NCBI RefSeq assembly: GCF_003344965.1
Contig: NZ_CP031194.1
Coordinates: 4,836,001 to 4,900,000 of the forward strand
Reading direction: 5' to 3'
Source of the DNA: Streptomyces paludis
GTDB lineage: Bacteria > Actinomycetota > Actinomycetes > Streptomycetales > Streptomycetaceae
DNA length: 64,000 bases
Shown here one piece after another: positions 38,185 through 46,436 of the stretch. The notes under the pieces are model-generated. The model worked only from the letters and a program-made list of their open reading frames with translations. It ran no database searches and was not told the origin of the DNA. Position numbers and translations under genes: made by a program. Within the stretch, counting starts at the first letter, position 1. Each line of letters starts with the position of its first letter.

Positions 38185-38883
38185 ATGGGGACACCCGCCG
38201 TGGACAAGGGGCCCTTACCCATCCGGGTAGCGGCCGTCGACGACCATCCGATCATTCTGTACGCGCTCAAGGCGACCTTCGCCGAGACCGCCCCCGACAT
38301 CCAGCTCGTGGCGGTGGCGGAGGATGTGGACGCTCTGCTCGCCCAGGACCTGCCGGCCCCGCCCCCGTCGGTCGTGCTGCTCGATCTGCGGCTCCAGGAC
38401 CGCAGCGAGACCGGCGAGAACGTACGGCGGCTCCGCGAGACCGGCGCTCATGTCCTCGCCTACACGACCGAACACCGGCCCGCCCTCGTCCGCAAGGCGC
38501 TGGACGCCGGGGCCGTCGGGCTGGTGCTCAAGGAGGACGCGCAGAGCAAGCTCGTCGAGGCGATCCGGGCCGCGCACGCGGGCGAGACGTATGTCTCCAG
38601 CAGGCTCGCCCAGCAGATCGTGAGCGACCCGCGCGGTGCCACCCGGCTCAGCAAACAGCAGCACCGGGTGCTGGAACTCCTCGCCAGAGGGCTGCCGCAC
38701 CCGCAGATCGCGCTCTTGCTGCACATCACCGAGGACACCGTCCGTACCCACCGCAAACGGGCCATCGAGGCGTACACCCACGAGGGGAAGAGCCTGCTGG
38801 ACCGGAACAGCCAGATCGTCTGGCAGGCGGTGGCGGACGGGCACATCGACATCGTCCCCGAGCGGCCGGAATCCACGGGGTGA
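38185..38883 (+). CDS. Two-component response regulator, NarL/LuxR type
   Basis: 232 residues from ATG 38185 (CGGGGAGAG upstream). Receiver domain with the acidic pair VDDHP (19-20), phospho-acceptor Asp67 (VVLLDLRLQD) and Lys in GLVLKEDA. C-terminal LuxR HTH (LSKQQHRVLELLARGLPHPQIALLLHITEDTVRTHRKRAIEAY). Stop overlaps the kinase start by GTGA, so the two form a pair. Signal unknown. Confidence 0.92.
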   Translation: MGTPAVDKGPLPIRVAAVDDHPIILYALKATFAETAPDIQLVAVAEDVDALLAQDLPAPPPSVVLLDLRLQDRSETGENVRRLRETGAHVLAYTTEHRPALVRKALDAGAVGLVLKEDAQSKLVEAIRAAHAGETYVSSRLAQQIVSDPRGATRLSKQQHRVLELLARGLPHPQIALLLHITEDTVRTHRKRAIEAYTHEGKSLLDRNSQIVWQAVADGHIDIVPERPESTG

Positions 38884-41186
38884 GTGCGGGCTCCTACCGG
38901 TACGGCGTCGAGTGCGGCCTCTCGCGGGCGGTGGCCTCCGTGGCGACGCTGTTCACGGTCGTCTGGGGGGCGTTCCTGCTCAGCCACGTGGGCGGCCTGA
39001 CCCCCGGTGTCCTCGGTGTGTCCGTGGTCTTCACGGCGCTGGTCGGGGCGGTGGCCGTGCGCGGGTTCCGGATCCGGCTGGGGCGGGCGGACGTCGTCGC
39101 CGCCGTCGTGGTGGCGGTCGCCGGGAATCTGGTGATCGCGCTCGACGAACCGGAACAGGTGGTGATCGGGCAGCGCTGCATGCTGGCCGTGCCGGCGGTT
39201 CTCCTCGCGGTCGGATGTCTGCCGCCCCGGGGGGCCCGCTGGGTGTCGCTGCTCGCCATCTGCGCCCAGGTGGCCGCGAGTTGGCCGGTGGACGGCGCGG
39301 CCGGCGCGATCGAGGGCGTCTGGCCGGTCGTGGCGACGGCGATCGCGGGCGTGGTGCTGGCGCCGCTGATGCGCGCGGCGGGCACCGGGGCCGACCGCTC
39401 GGAGCGGCGGGTACGGGCCGCCAAGGCGGCGGCGGCCCGCGCCCGGGGCCGGCGCGAGGCGCACCGCGACTTCCAGGGGATGCTGCACGACGACATCAGT
39501 TCGGCCCTGCGCGCGCTCGGCGTCGCGGGGATCGAGCCGGCGCGCGTACGGGAGGCGGCGCGGGGTGCGGTGACGGCGATCGGCCGGACCCCGGCGCCAC
39601 CGGAGGAGGCCGGGCCGGTCGAACTGGGCGCGCTGGTACGGGCTTTGGCCGCACCGGCGGGTACGGAGCTGACGGTCGAGGCTGCTGGGGCAGTCGGTAC
39701 GACCGGCACGGTGCTGGTCGGCGCCGAGGTGGCCGCTGCCGTCATGGGCGCGGCCGGTGAGGCACTGCGCAATGTGGCGCGGCACGCGAAGGCCCGCAAC
39801 GTACGGGTGAGGCTGCGCGGGCGCGGCGACGGGCAGGGGTTCGACCTCGCGATCACCGATGACGGGATCGGCTTCGCCCCGGCCGGGCTCCGATCGTCGT
39901 CGGTGGGCGTACGGCGGTCGATGATCCGGCGGATGGCGGGGGTCGGCGGCACCGCCGAGGTGCTCAGCGCACCCGGCGGCGGGACGACCGTACGGCTGTC
40001 CTGGGAACGTCCGGGCGATGGTCCCGGGACGGCGGAGCCCTCTGCCGCGTCCCATTCCGCGTCCCGGGCCGGGAAGACCGGGGAGACCGGGAAGACCGGG
40101 AAGACCGTGCGCATGCGGGCGGCGGTCGGGGACGTACGACGCCCACTGGCCGCTGTCTGTCTGCCCTTTGTGCTGGTCATGGGGGTGATCGCGGGCATCC
40201 ACACGGCGGCGACGCCCGGTGCCGGCTGGCTGATGGGCTGGTACGTACTGCTGTCGGCGATCACCGTGGCCCTGCTGCTGCGCGCCCACACCGGGATCCC
40301 CGGGCCGGCGGCGGGCGCGGCGGCGGCGTTCGCGGTGGCGGGGGCGCTCAGCAGCTTTCTCACCCTGCCGCTGGCGGGCCTGGCCGACTACACGTCGTGG
40401 CCGATCGGCGCGGTGACCCCGCTGCTGACCCTGCTCGTGATCGTACGGCCGTCCTGGGAGGCGCTGGTCGCGCTGGGGGCGGAACAGGCGGGCCTGCTCC
40501 TGCTGGTGGCGCTCGGCCCGCCGATCGCGCCGTCCTTCGCGGAGTCGCTGGCGATGACACTGCCCGCGCTGTTCTCGCCCGCGCTCGGGGTGCTGACCGG
40601 GCTGGCCATCGGGTCGAACGTGTCGCGGCTCGGCGGGGTCACGATGCGGGCCAACACCGCCCGGTCGGCCGCGCTCGCCGCGGAGTCGGCCCGTACCGCC
40701 CGGGAGACCCTGCACCGGCGCAGGCTGGCCGATCTGGACGAGGAGATCCTGCCGTTCCTGCGCGCCGCCGCCTCGCCCGTGACGACCTTGGACGACCCCG
40801 AAGTACGTTCCACCGCAAGGCTGTTGGCCGCCGCTGTACGGGACGAGATCCATCTCCCCGGAGTCCTCGACCGGCCGACCCGGGAGCTGCTGAACGCGGC
40901 CCGTACGGCGGGCTGCGACATCACCATCCAGTCGGACGCCGACGACCCCCACCCGCCGGCGCTGCTCCGCCTCCTCCTGACCACCGCGCTGCGCGAGGGG
41001 CCGACACCCCGGGAACTCACCCTCAGCGTGGGCGCCGGCCCGGCCGGGGTCCGCGCGGGCCTGGTCGTCCTCCCGGGCGACCGGCGGCGTACGGACGCGC
41101 TGCGGGAGGCGCTCGCGGGAAGGGCGGCGGCGGTCCGGGGGGCCGATGAATTCACGCTGGTGGAGGTGGACGGCCCCACGCTCTGA
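38880..41186 (+). CDS. Sensor histidine kinase with a second, degenerate kinase-like half
   Basis: 768 residues, GTG start overlapping the regulator gene. First half: about five membrane segments, a HisKA_3 dimerisation helix with phospho-acceptor His203 (FQGMLHDDISSALRAL), and a HATPase with N box GEALRNVARHA and ITDDGIGF (about 280-380). Second half: a linker of GKTGETG repeats, a new set of about five membrane segments (430-570), a helix HRRRLADLDEEILPFL in which the His position is Asp-rich rather than HD, and a tail resembling an ATPase domain without recognisable G boxes. This looks like a fusion or internal duplication in which one half lost catalysis. Partner: the preceding regulator. 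Confidence 0.85.
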   Translation: MSAGSYRYGVECGLSRAVASVATLFTVVWGAFLLSHVGGLTPGVLGVSVVFTALVGAVAVRGFRIRLGRADVVAAVVVAVAGNLVIALDEPEQVVIGQRCMLAVPAVLLAVGCLPPRGARWVSLLAICAQVAASWPVDGAAGAIEGVWPVVATAIAGVVLAPLMRAAGTGADRSERRVRAAKAAAARARGRREAHRDFQGMLHDDISSALRALGVAGIEPARVREAARGAVTAIGRTPAPPEEAGPVELGALVRALAAPAGTELTVEAAGAVGTTGTVLVGAEVAAAVMGAAGEALRNVARHAKARNVRVRLRGRGDGQGFDLAITDDGIGFAPAGLRSSSVGVRRSMIRRMAGVGGTAEVLSAPGGGTTVRLSWERPGDGPGTAEPSAASHSASRAGKTGETGKTGKTVRMRAAVGDVRRPLAAVCLPFVLVMGVIAGIHTAATPGAGWLMGWYVLLSAITVALLLRAHTGIPGPAAGAAAAFAVAGALSSFLTLPLAGLADYTSWPIGAVTPLLTLLVIVRPSWEALVALGAEQAGLLLLVALGPPIAPSFAESLAMTLPALFSPALGVLTGLAIGSNVSRLGGVTMRANTARSAALAAESARTARETLHRRRLADLDEEILPFLRAAASPVTTLDDPEVRSTARLLAAAVRDEIHLPGVLDRPTRELLNAARTAGCDITIQSDADDPHPPALLRLLLTTALREGPTPRELTLSVGAGPAGVRAGLVVLPGDRRRTDALREALAGRAAAVRGADEFTLVEVDGPTL

Positions 41187-41396
41187 GCGGGGGAGTGGCT
41201 GAGTTCCTGAGTGCCTGAGCGGGGGATGTCCCCATTGCTGGGTACAGCGCTTACGCCCCGCGCCAGGGACGATGAACGAAGTGCCGGATCGCTCGATATC
41301 TCATCTCCGGCACCTGGTTCACCGACTCGGGGAGAGCTTTTGGGACGTCATCGGAATTCCCGTCATCATCCCATCCGGAACTGGTCCGTCGGGCCC

Positions 41397-41744
41397 GTGG
41401 AGAAACAGCTCGGGACTGTCGCCGACCCGCCGGATGTCATCGCGTACGCCATTGAGGCCATTTGCCGGGCGGGCCGGCTGGGCCGGGCGGATCTGGAACA
41501 GGTACTGGCCGCGATCGACCGCGTACTGAGCGGCCGGATGGACTCCTATGAGTCCGCCCAGGTGGCCGGAATGCGGATGGCGCTCCGGGCCCGGCCGGAC
41601 TTCGGTTTCGAGATGTACTTCTACGGGCTGACGTATTTCGGCGCGGCCGGGGTCGAGATGTTCAAGGGTCTGGTTCAGCAGCTGGATACGTTCGAGCCGC
41701 AGTTGGTCGAACTAATAGGCGACGGAAGATTCGACCGAGACTGA
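41397..41744 (+). CDS. Hypothetical protein, possibly the 3' part of a frameshifted gene
   Basis: 115 residues from GTG 41397, where coding-type codon use begins in this frame. No Shine-Dalgarno. Helical, with ADLEQVLAAIDRVLSGRMDSYESAQV and a Phe/Tyr-rich FGFEMYFYGLTYFGAAG. Immediately upstream, ATG 41272 opens a different frame (MNEVPDRSISHLRHLVHRL...) whose codon bias is better than the in-frame alternative and which resembles the helical module of the small proteins further down the locus; a -1 shift near 41390 would join the two into about 155 residues. I cannot tell a sequencing error from a real frameshift. Function unknown; 50 bases before the GTPase gene. Confidence 0.5.
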   Translation: MEKQLGTVADPPDVIAYAIEAICRAGRLGRADLEQVLAAIDRVLSGRMDSYESAQVAGMRMALRARPDFGFEMYFYGLTYFGAAGVEMFKGLVQQLDTFEPQLVELIGDGRFDRD

Positions 41745-41794
41745 AAGACCGAGAAACAAGCGACAAAGGACAACTGTCTCGCAGAGGGGGACAA

Positions 41795-42817
41795 GTGATG
41801 AACTTCAAGCAGAACTTCAAACGTCAGCTCAAGGCGTCGATGGACCGGACCGACGGCCTGTCCCGGGCCGAGCGCGCGGCCGTGATCCAGGAGTACGACG
41901 CGGCGCTCGACCGGGAGAAGCCGCCCCGGCTCGTACTCATCGGGGAGGCGGGCGTCGGCAAGTCGACCACCATCAACGCGCTCTTCAACGCGGGCCAGAA
42001 GGTCGGCCACACACGGGCCACCACGGACCGCGCCGAGGCCGTCACCGTCGAGGAGATCAACGGGGGGAAGGGCAGCCTGGAGGTGGTCGACATGCCGGGC
42101 CTCGGCGACGACGTGGCCAACTACGACCGGTATCTCGATCTCTACCTGCGCGTTCTCCCGACGGCGGACGCCATCTTGTGGGTGCACGCGGCGGAGGACC
42201 GGATGGTCCACCTCGTACAGCAGGCGCTGTTCGACATCTTCAGCAACAGCCGCCCGGAGCTGATCGGCCGGCTGGTCTTCGGCCTCAACAAGGCCGACGA
42301 GATGAACCCGCGCGACTGGAACCCGAGCGCCAACCTCCCCTCGGCGGGGCAACTGGCGGCGCTGGGTGAACGGGAGCAGGACTTCACCGCGAAAGTCCAC
42401 AGGGCGCTGCCGACATGGCGGGGCCGGGCGGTCTCGTATTCGGCGCTGCGCTATTACAACCTGTCGGCGCTGTTCAAGGCGATGATGTACGCCGTACCGG
42501 AGGAGCGGCGGTGGGTGCTGGAGAAGCGGATGGATCTGGCGGACTTCACCACGCTGGTGGACCGAAAGCTGCTTCGCGCGGCAGAGGGAAGGACACTCGC
42601 GGAAGTGACGGAACGGCCCCGTCCCACCCCCACCCCCGCGCCGCCTCCGCCTCCCGCGCCGGACGCTGAAGATCCCGCCGTACCCAATTCCCTCCCGAGT
42701 GCCGTGGATTCGGCGATCGCGGGGTTGTCGGAGACGCAGTGGCGGAAGCTGAGTTCCGACCGGGACCTGTTCCGCGCGTTCCTCCGGAACGTGGAAGAGC
42801 AGGAGAAGAGCGGATGA
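41795..42817 (+). CDS. Dynamin/YfjP-like GTPase
   Basis: 340 residues. G1 GEAGVGKST (50-58), G3 DMPGLGD (99-105), G4 NKAD (165-168); Thr in the TTDRAEAV switch I region. The order and the insert after G4 resemble the YfjP/YeeP (50S ribosome-binding-like, IRG-related) GTPases rather than translation factors. A helical tail, then a Pro-rich linker (TPTPAPPPPPAP) and a short C-terminal helix (LSETQWRKLSSDRDLFRAFLRN). No membrane segment. Stop overlaps the next start (ATGATG). Biological role unknown. Confidence 0.8.
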   Translation: MMNFKQNFKRQLKASMDRTDGLSRAERAAVIQEYDAALDREKPPRLVLIGEAGVGKSTTINALFNAGQKVGHTRATTDRAEAVTVEEINGGKGSLEVVDMPGLGDDVANYDRYLDLYLRVLPTADAILWVHAAEDRMVHLVQQALFDIFSNSRPELIGRLVFGLNKADEMNPRDWNPSANLPSAGQLAALGEREQDFTAKVHRALPTWRGRAVSYSALRYYNLSALFKAMMYAVPEERRWVLEKRMDLADFTTLVDRKLLRAAEGRTLAEVTERPRPTPTPAPPPPPAPDAEDPAVPNSLPSAVDSAIAGLSETQWRKLSSDRDLFRAFLRNVEEQEKSG

Positions 42818-43113
42818 TGAACGCGGAGCCCGTGGGTTCACCGGGCATGGAGGAAATGCGGGAACGCATCAGGGAGGCCATGCGGGAGCATGAGCTGAAC
42901 ATGAGCGAGATCACGCAGATGTCGGATGTCTCGTTCCTGCACTGGGTCGAGAGCGTGGGACGCAGGATCGCGGCGGCGCTGGGAATCCCCCTCGCCAAGC
43001 TCCACGCGCTCTTCGACGATATGCGGTCCATCGGGGGAAACATGAAGGATTCCTTCCGGGCCTCGTACCGGGACGCGTACAACAGATCGCGGAAAATCAA
43101 GCGCACGGGATAG
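42814..43113 (+). CDS. Small helical protein of the GTPase locus
   Basis: 99 residues from ATG 42814, overlapping the GTPase stop (translational coupling). Amphipathic and charged: EEMRERIREAMREHELNMSE, then DVSFLHWVESVGRRIAAALG, then a basic tail. The segment SFLHWVESVGRRIAAALG recurs in the next protein as SFLAWADGFARRLAGSLG. No known family recognised. Confidence 0.65.
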   Translation: MMNAEPVGSPGMEEMRERIREAMREHELNMSEITQMSDVSFLHWVESVGRRIAAALGIPLAKLHALFDDMRSIGGNMKDSFRASYRDAYNRSRKIKRTG

Positions 43114-43132
43114 CGGGAAAGGAGAAGGGATC

Positions 43133-43558
43133 ATGGCATGGGTTGAATTCCCCTTCCCCGAGTGCCCGGCCTGCTTCCGTTCCTGGAGCAGCAGCCGCCA
43201 CCGGGACTGCCCGGCCGGGGGCGAACGCCTCCTGGAGATCGACCCGGACGCGGCGGAGGTGCGCTGCGCGAGTTGCCGCAGCGCATGGGGCGTGGGCAGC
43301 ACCCGCTTCTTCTGCGCGTGCGGCCGCCGCTTCGAGGCGACGGAGGTGGACGCCGCGCTGCGGGAGATCATCCGGGTCGCGTCCCTGCTGACCGAGATGC
43401 TGGTGGAGCGGGCCCGCGACCTGGCCGAGATCCGCCGGGCGGGCGAGGTCTCGTTCCTGGCGTGGGCGGACGGCTTCGCGCGCAGGCTGGCGGGATCGTT
43501 GGGGGCGCTGGCGGGGCGGGTGGTGGGCGGGCTGCTGAGGGAACTGGACGAGACGTGA
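43133..43558 (+). CDS. Zinc-ribbon-like protein of the GTPase locus
   Basis: 141 residues. Cysteines in pairs at 11/14, 26, 45/48 and 61/63 point to one or two zinc ribbons (CPAC, CASC, CAC). The C-terminal half is helical and ends with the module SFLAWADGFARRLAGSLG shared with the preceding protein. Unknown function; the zinc ribbon may recognise nucleic acid, ribosome or protein. Confidence 0.65.
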   Translation: MAWVEFPFPECPACFRSWSSSRHRDCPAGGERLLEIDPDAAEVRCASCRSAWGVGSTRFFCACGRRFEATEVDAALREIIRVASLLTEMLVERARDLAEIRRAGEVSFLAWADGFARRLAGSLGALAGRVVGGLLRELDET

Positions 43559-43563
43559 GGGGA

Positions 43564-43602
43564 GCGGGGGTACGGGGGTACGGGGGTCTCCCGTACCCCC
43601 GC
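43564..43602 (+). terminator. Terminator after the GTPase locus
   Basis: GCGGGGGTACGG ... CCGTACCCCCGC perfect 12-bp stem directly after the zinc-ribbon gene. Confidence 0.65.
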
Positions 43603-43644
43603 TTCCCGCTTCCCGCCCACCTCTGTCTTCACATCCGGAGAGCT

Positions 43645-43678
43645 GGTAAAATTTTAAGGTTCAAGTAATCATTTTGCC
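43645..43678. promoter_or_regulatory. AT-rich palindrome before the VOC gene
   Basis: GGTAAAAT ... ATTTTGCC (7 of 8 pairs) enclosing TTTAAGGTTCAAGTAATC; very A/T-rich for this chromosome. It lies 22 bases before the VOC start and could be a MarR- or TetR-type operator or promoter. No regulator gene is adjacent. Confidence 0.4.
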
Positions 43679-43700
43679 GGTCCGGATCGAGGGTGTAGCC

Positions 43701-44228
43701 ATGGCCATCAACCGCATGAACCACGCAGTCCTGTACGTACGCGATGTCGAGCGCAGCGCCGCCTTCTACCGCGATGTGCTGGACTTCCGCGAAGTGATGT
43801 CCATGGCGGGCCGGGCGGTCTTCCTCCAGGCCCCCGGCTCCACCAACGACCACGACCTCGGCCTCTTCGCCCTGGGCGCCCAGGCCGGCGACAGCACCGC
43901 CGGCCGCACCACGGTCGGGCTCTACCACCTGGCCTGGGAGGTCGACACCCTCTCCGACCTGGAGGAATACCAAGCGCGACTCGCGGACGCCGGCGCCCTG
44001 GTGGGCGCCAGCGACCACGGCACCACGAAGAGCCTGTACGCACACGACCCGGACGGCCTGGAGTTCGAGATCGCCTGGATCATCCCCGCCAACCTCCTAG
44101 ACGACGAAGCCCGCGCCGCCCGCACCCGCATAGGCCCCCTCGACCTCGCCCAAGAGAAGCGCCGCTACGGAGCGGACACGCAAGGCGGCGTGGGCATCTC
44201 CATCCCGGCGCCGAGCGTTACGCCGTAG
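43701..44228 (+). CDS. VOC (glyoxalase/catechol 2,3-dioxygenase-like) protein
   Basis: 175 residues from ATG 43701. Two beta-alpha-beta-beta-beta modules: MNHAVLYVRDVERSAAFYRDVLDF (His as first metal ligand) and YHLAWEVDTLSDLEEYQARLADAG, ending KSLYAHDPDGLEFEIAW with the second His/Glu ligands. Single-domain dioxygenase or lyase type; substrate unknown. Convergent with, and overlapping by 11 bases, the SpaB_C-type gene. Confidence 0.85.
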   Translation: MAINRMNHAVLYVRDVERSAAFYRDVLDFREVMSMAGRAVFLQAPGSTNDHDLGLFALGAQAGDSTAGRTTVGLYHLAWEVDTLSDLEEYQARLADAGALVGASDHGTTKSLYAHDPDGLEFEIAWIIPANLLDDEARAARTRIGPLDLAQEKRRYGADTQGGVGISIPAPSVTP

Positions 44229-45240
44229 TCGTCACCGGCCATCGAGGATCAAGGATGGCCGTACGTGCCGCCCACGCCAGGGCGCTCTGCTGTCCTATGG
44301 ACAGGCCGAGGCGGTTCCAGTGGAAGATGATGTGGAGAGCCAAGACGCGGCGAAGCCCACGGTCGAGGGATCCGGAGTGGACCGCTTCGGCAAGCGCGAG
44401 GCCGGTGCCACGGAAGGCTTCGGCCCACGCGGCGACAGGTGCCAGCGGTCCTCCGTAGGCCAAGGCGGGGCCGTCCGCCGAGGTGTCGGCGAGGAGCAGC
44501 ACACGCAGGTGTTCAGCCATTTCGCGAAGGCGTTCCTTGGGGATGTCCCCGACGGCTGACCGCTGTTCCTCGCCGATGACGCGGTCCCACACATCGCCCT
44601 GCTCGTACCACTCAAGACCTGCGGCGCGCATCATGATCACGCAGAGCATGACGGACAACTCGCGGCGGCCGAGGGCGACATCGTCGCGCCTTGCCAAGGC
44701 GACGATTTCGCGGCTGTCGGCGACGAAAAGGCGGTGCGCGGCCGACATACCGGCACGGCCCCCGAAGGCAGCGGACTCCGGTTCGTAGATGCCGGGCCAC
44801 CATCGGCGCAGGTGGCCCCCTTCGACAAGGTGATCCAGCGCAACCCCGAGGTCGGTCCTGACGCCGATTCCGGGCTTGATGCGCAGCCGCAGGCGCCAGC
44901 AGGGATGCTTTCGGGTGAACCACCACGCGCTGATGGCGCCGCTCCCTTCGGCACCGCGCAGCAGCGGTTCCAGGTGGTTGACGGCCGTCTGCTCGGCGTT
45001 CGCCCACTCGGTGAACTCAATGCGGACCTGCCACCAATCGGTGACGGCGGCCTGCTCGGCGAGCGCCGCGTGCCCGGCTTGCCGGAACACCTCCACGGCG
45101 TCCGCCAGGTTTGTCGGTTCCACCCCTGACCGGTGTGCGGTGCCGACGACGTCCCGGCCTGCCAGGACATCGAGTACGGCCCGGTCGATGGGCCCGAGCG
45201 CCGGTGGCCGCGCAGCCTCAGTCAGTCGATCAGCAGACAT
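44218..45240 (-). CDS. Thiopeptide-type bacteriocin biosynthesis protein (SpaB_C domain)
   Basis: 340 residues from ATG 45240 (GGGACGC just upstream; ATG 45249 is an alternative). SpaB_C/TIGR03891-type domain: WWQVRIEFTEWANAEQTAVNHL, WWFTRKHPCWRLRLRIKP, YEPESAAFGGRAGMSAAHRLFVADS, and the C-terminal LSIGQQSALAWAARTA. In split lanthipeptide dehydratases and thiopeptide systems this domain eliminates glutamate from glutamylated Ser/Thr. The LanB here already carries such a domain, so this is a second copy. Overlaps lanC by 19 bases; last gene of the lanthipeptide operon. Confidence 0.82.
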   Translation of the reverse strand: MSADRLTEAARPPALGPIDRAVLDVLAGRDVVGTAHRSGVEPTNLADAVEVFRQAGHAALAEQAAVTDWWQVRIEFTEWANAEQTAVNHLEPLLRGAEGSGAISAWWFTRKHPCWRLRLRIKPGIGVRTDLGVALDHLVEGGHLRRWWPGIYEPESAAFGGRAGMSAAHRLFVADSREIVALARRDDVALGRRELSVMLCVIMMRAAGLEWYEQGDVWDRVIGEEQRSAVGDIPKERLREMAEHLRVLLLADTSADGPALAYGGPLAPVAAWAEAFRGTGLALAEAVHSGSLDRGLRRVLALHIIFHWNRLGLSIGQQSALAWAARTAILDPRWPVTTTA

Positions 45241-46436
45241 GCGTCCCATCCGGTGGTCGGTGAGTGGCCGGCGGCGAGGGTGGTCAGGGCGAGGGCGCAG
45301 CCGGCGTCTCCCTCCAGGAGTCCCCGGCCCTGGGGCGAGCCCGCTCGGGCGTTGGCGGTCAACGCCTCCCCCAACGGACCGAGCAGGTGGCTCAGTTGTG
45401 AGCCGGGAGCGTCACAGGATGCCCGGAACGCGGTCTGGTAGATGCCCGCCCAGCCGTGGCACAGGCTGGTGTCGGTGACCCGAGCCAGTTGTACGGGGTC
45501 GGACAGGCACCGGTACAGGGCATCCTCGTAGAAGTGCCGCAGGCCCCGGTCGCCGAGGGCGATACCGGCGAGCTGCCCGGCGCGGGCGATGCCGGGTGTG
45601 CCGTAACACCAGCTCGGCCGGGCCGGGCCAGGTGCGTGGATCCGCCCTGTGGTGACGTCCGAGACGGTGAGATGCTCGGGCCACCATGGTCCGGCGGCGC
45701 CTTCCTGACGCCACCTGTCCAGATGGGCGCAGAGGGAGAGAATGGCCTCCGTCTGCCCGTCCACGCTGATGCCGCGCCGCAGGGACTGGGCGAGGAGCAT
45801 CAGCGGGCCGGTCATGCCATGGGCCGCGCCGAAGTTGCCGTGTCCGCCGGGGAAGCGGGAGGAGTACGTACGGTGCGGGTCGTGACCGACCCACCAGCCA
45901 GGCATGCGGTGACCCTTGCCCGCGGACGGGTGCGTCAGGGAGACCAGGTAGCTCAGGATCCGCTCCAAGGCTCCGGCGCCGGGATCGCTGCGCAGGAAGT
46001 AGGCCCCTATTCCGGTGAGGCCGTAGAAGATGTCGTACTCGGCGAAGCCCGGCAACTCGCCGCGTAACATCCGGGCCGACGCGGCGTCGACGCGCCGGTT
46101 GGCGAGCGCCGTGACATGGGTGTGCAGCGTTGTCCACGCCGGGTGGTAGACGGCGTGGAAGGCGGCAGGCGCGGAATACAGGAGAAACGCGAGGGCAGGG
46201 GCGCCGAAGTAGAGGCCCGTGTGGTCTGCGCCGCTCACCCCGCCGGAGGCCGCCTGTCGGATCCAGCGGTGAGCCGTATGCCACGGCACGGGAAGCGTAC
46301 GGGCCCGTTCCACATGCAGCAGCGCGATGCCGGCCGCCCCGTCGGCCAAGGACTGGTCGCTCGGCTGCTTGTCGGCGGGCCGGGCCAAGTGCTCGGCGAA
46401 CTCATCGATCAGGCAGGACGCGTGAGTGACCGTCAT
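45222..46436 (-). CDS. lanC: Lanthipeptide cyclase LanC
   Basis: 404 residues from ATG 46436 (AAGGAGG). Zinc ligands of LanC present: Cys in SWCYGTPGIA and Cys-His in LCHGWAGI; also GHGNFGAAHGMTGPLML. Catalyses Michael addition of Cys thiols to dehydrated Ser/Thr in the precursor to form (methyl)lanthionine rings. ATGA overlap with lanB. Confidence 0.92.
   Translation of the reverse strand: MTVTHASCLIDEFAEHLARPADKQPSDQSLADGAAGIALLHVERARTLPVPWHTAHRWIRQAASGGVSGADHTGLYFGAPALAFLLYSAPAAFHAVYHPAWTTLHTHVTALANRRVDAASARMLRGELPGFAEYDIFYGLTGIGAYFLRSDPGAGALERILSYLVSLTHPSAGKGHRMPGWWVGHDPHRTYSSRFPGGHGNFGAAHGMTGPLMLLAQSLRRGISVDGQTEAILSLCAHLDRWRQEGAAGPWWPEHLTVSDVTTGRIHAPGPARPSWCYGTPGIARAGQLAGIALGDRGLRHFYEDALYRCLSDPVQLARVTDTSLCHGWAGIYQTAFRASCDAPGSQLSHLLGPLGEALTANARAGSPQGRGLLEGDAGCALALTTLAAGHSPTTGWDACLLID

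Noticed and set aside
38460..40952. Leftward open frame of 830 codons opposite the kinase genes
   Set aside because: Antisense to the response regulator and histidine kinase; Arg/Gln/Pro-rich with no motif.
44236..44261. Hairpin CGGCCATC / GATGGCCG between the VOC and SpaB_C genes
   Set aside because: It lies inside the 3' coding end of the SpaB_C gene and is only 8 bp; not convincing as a terminator.
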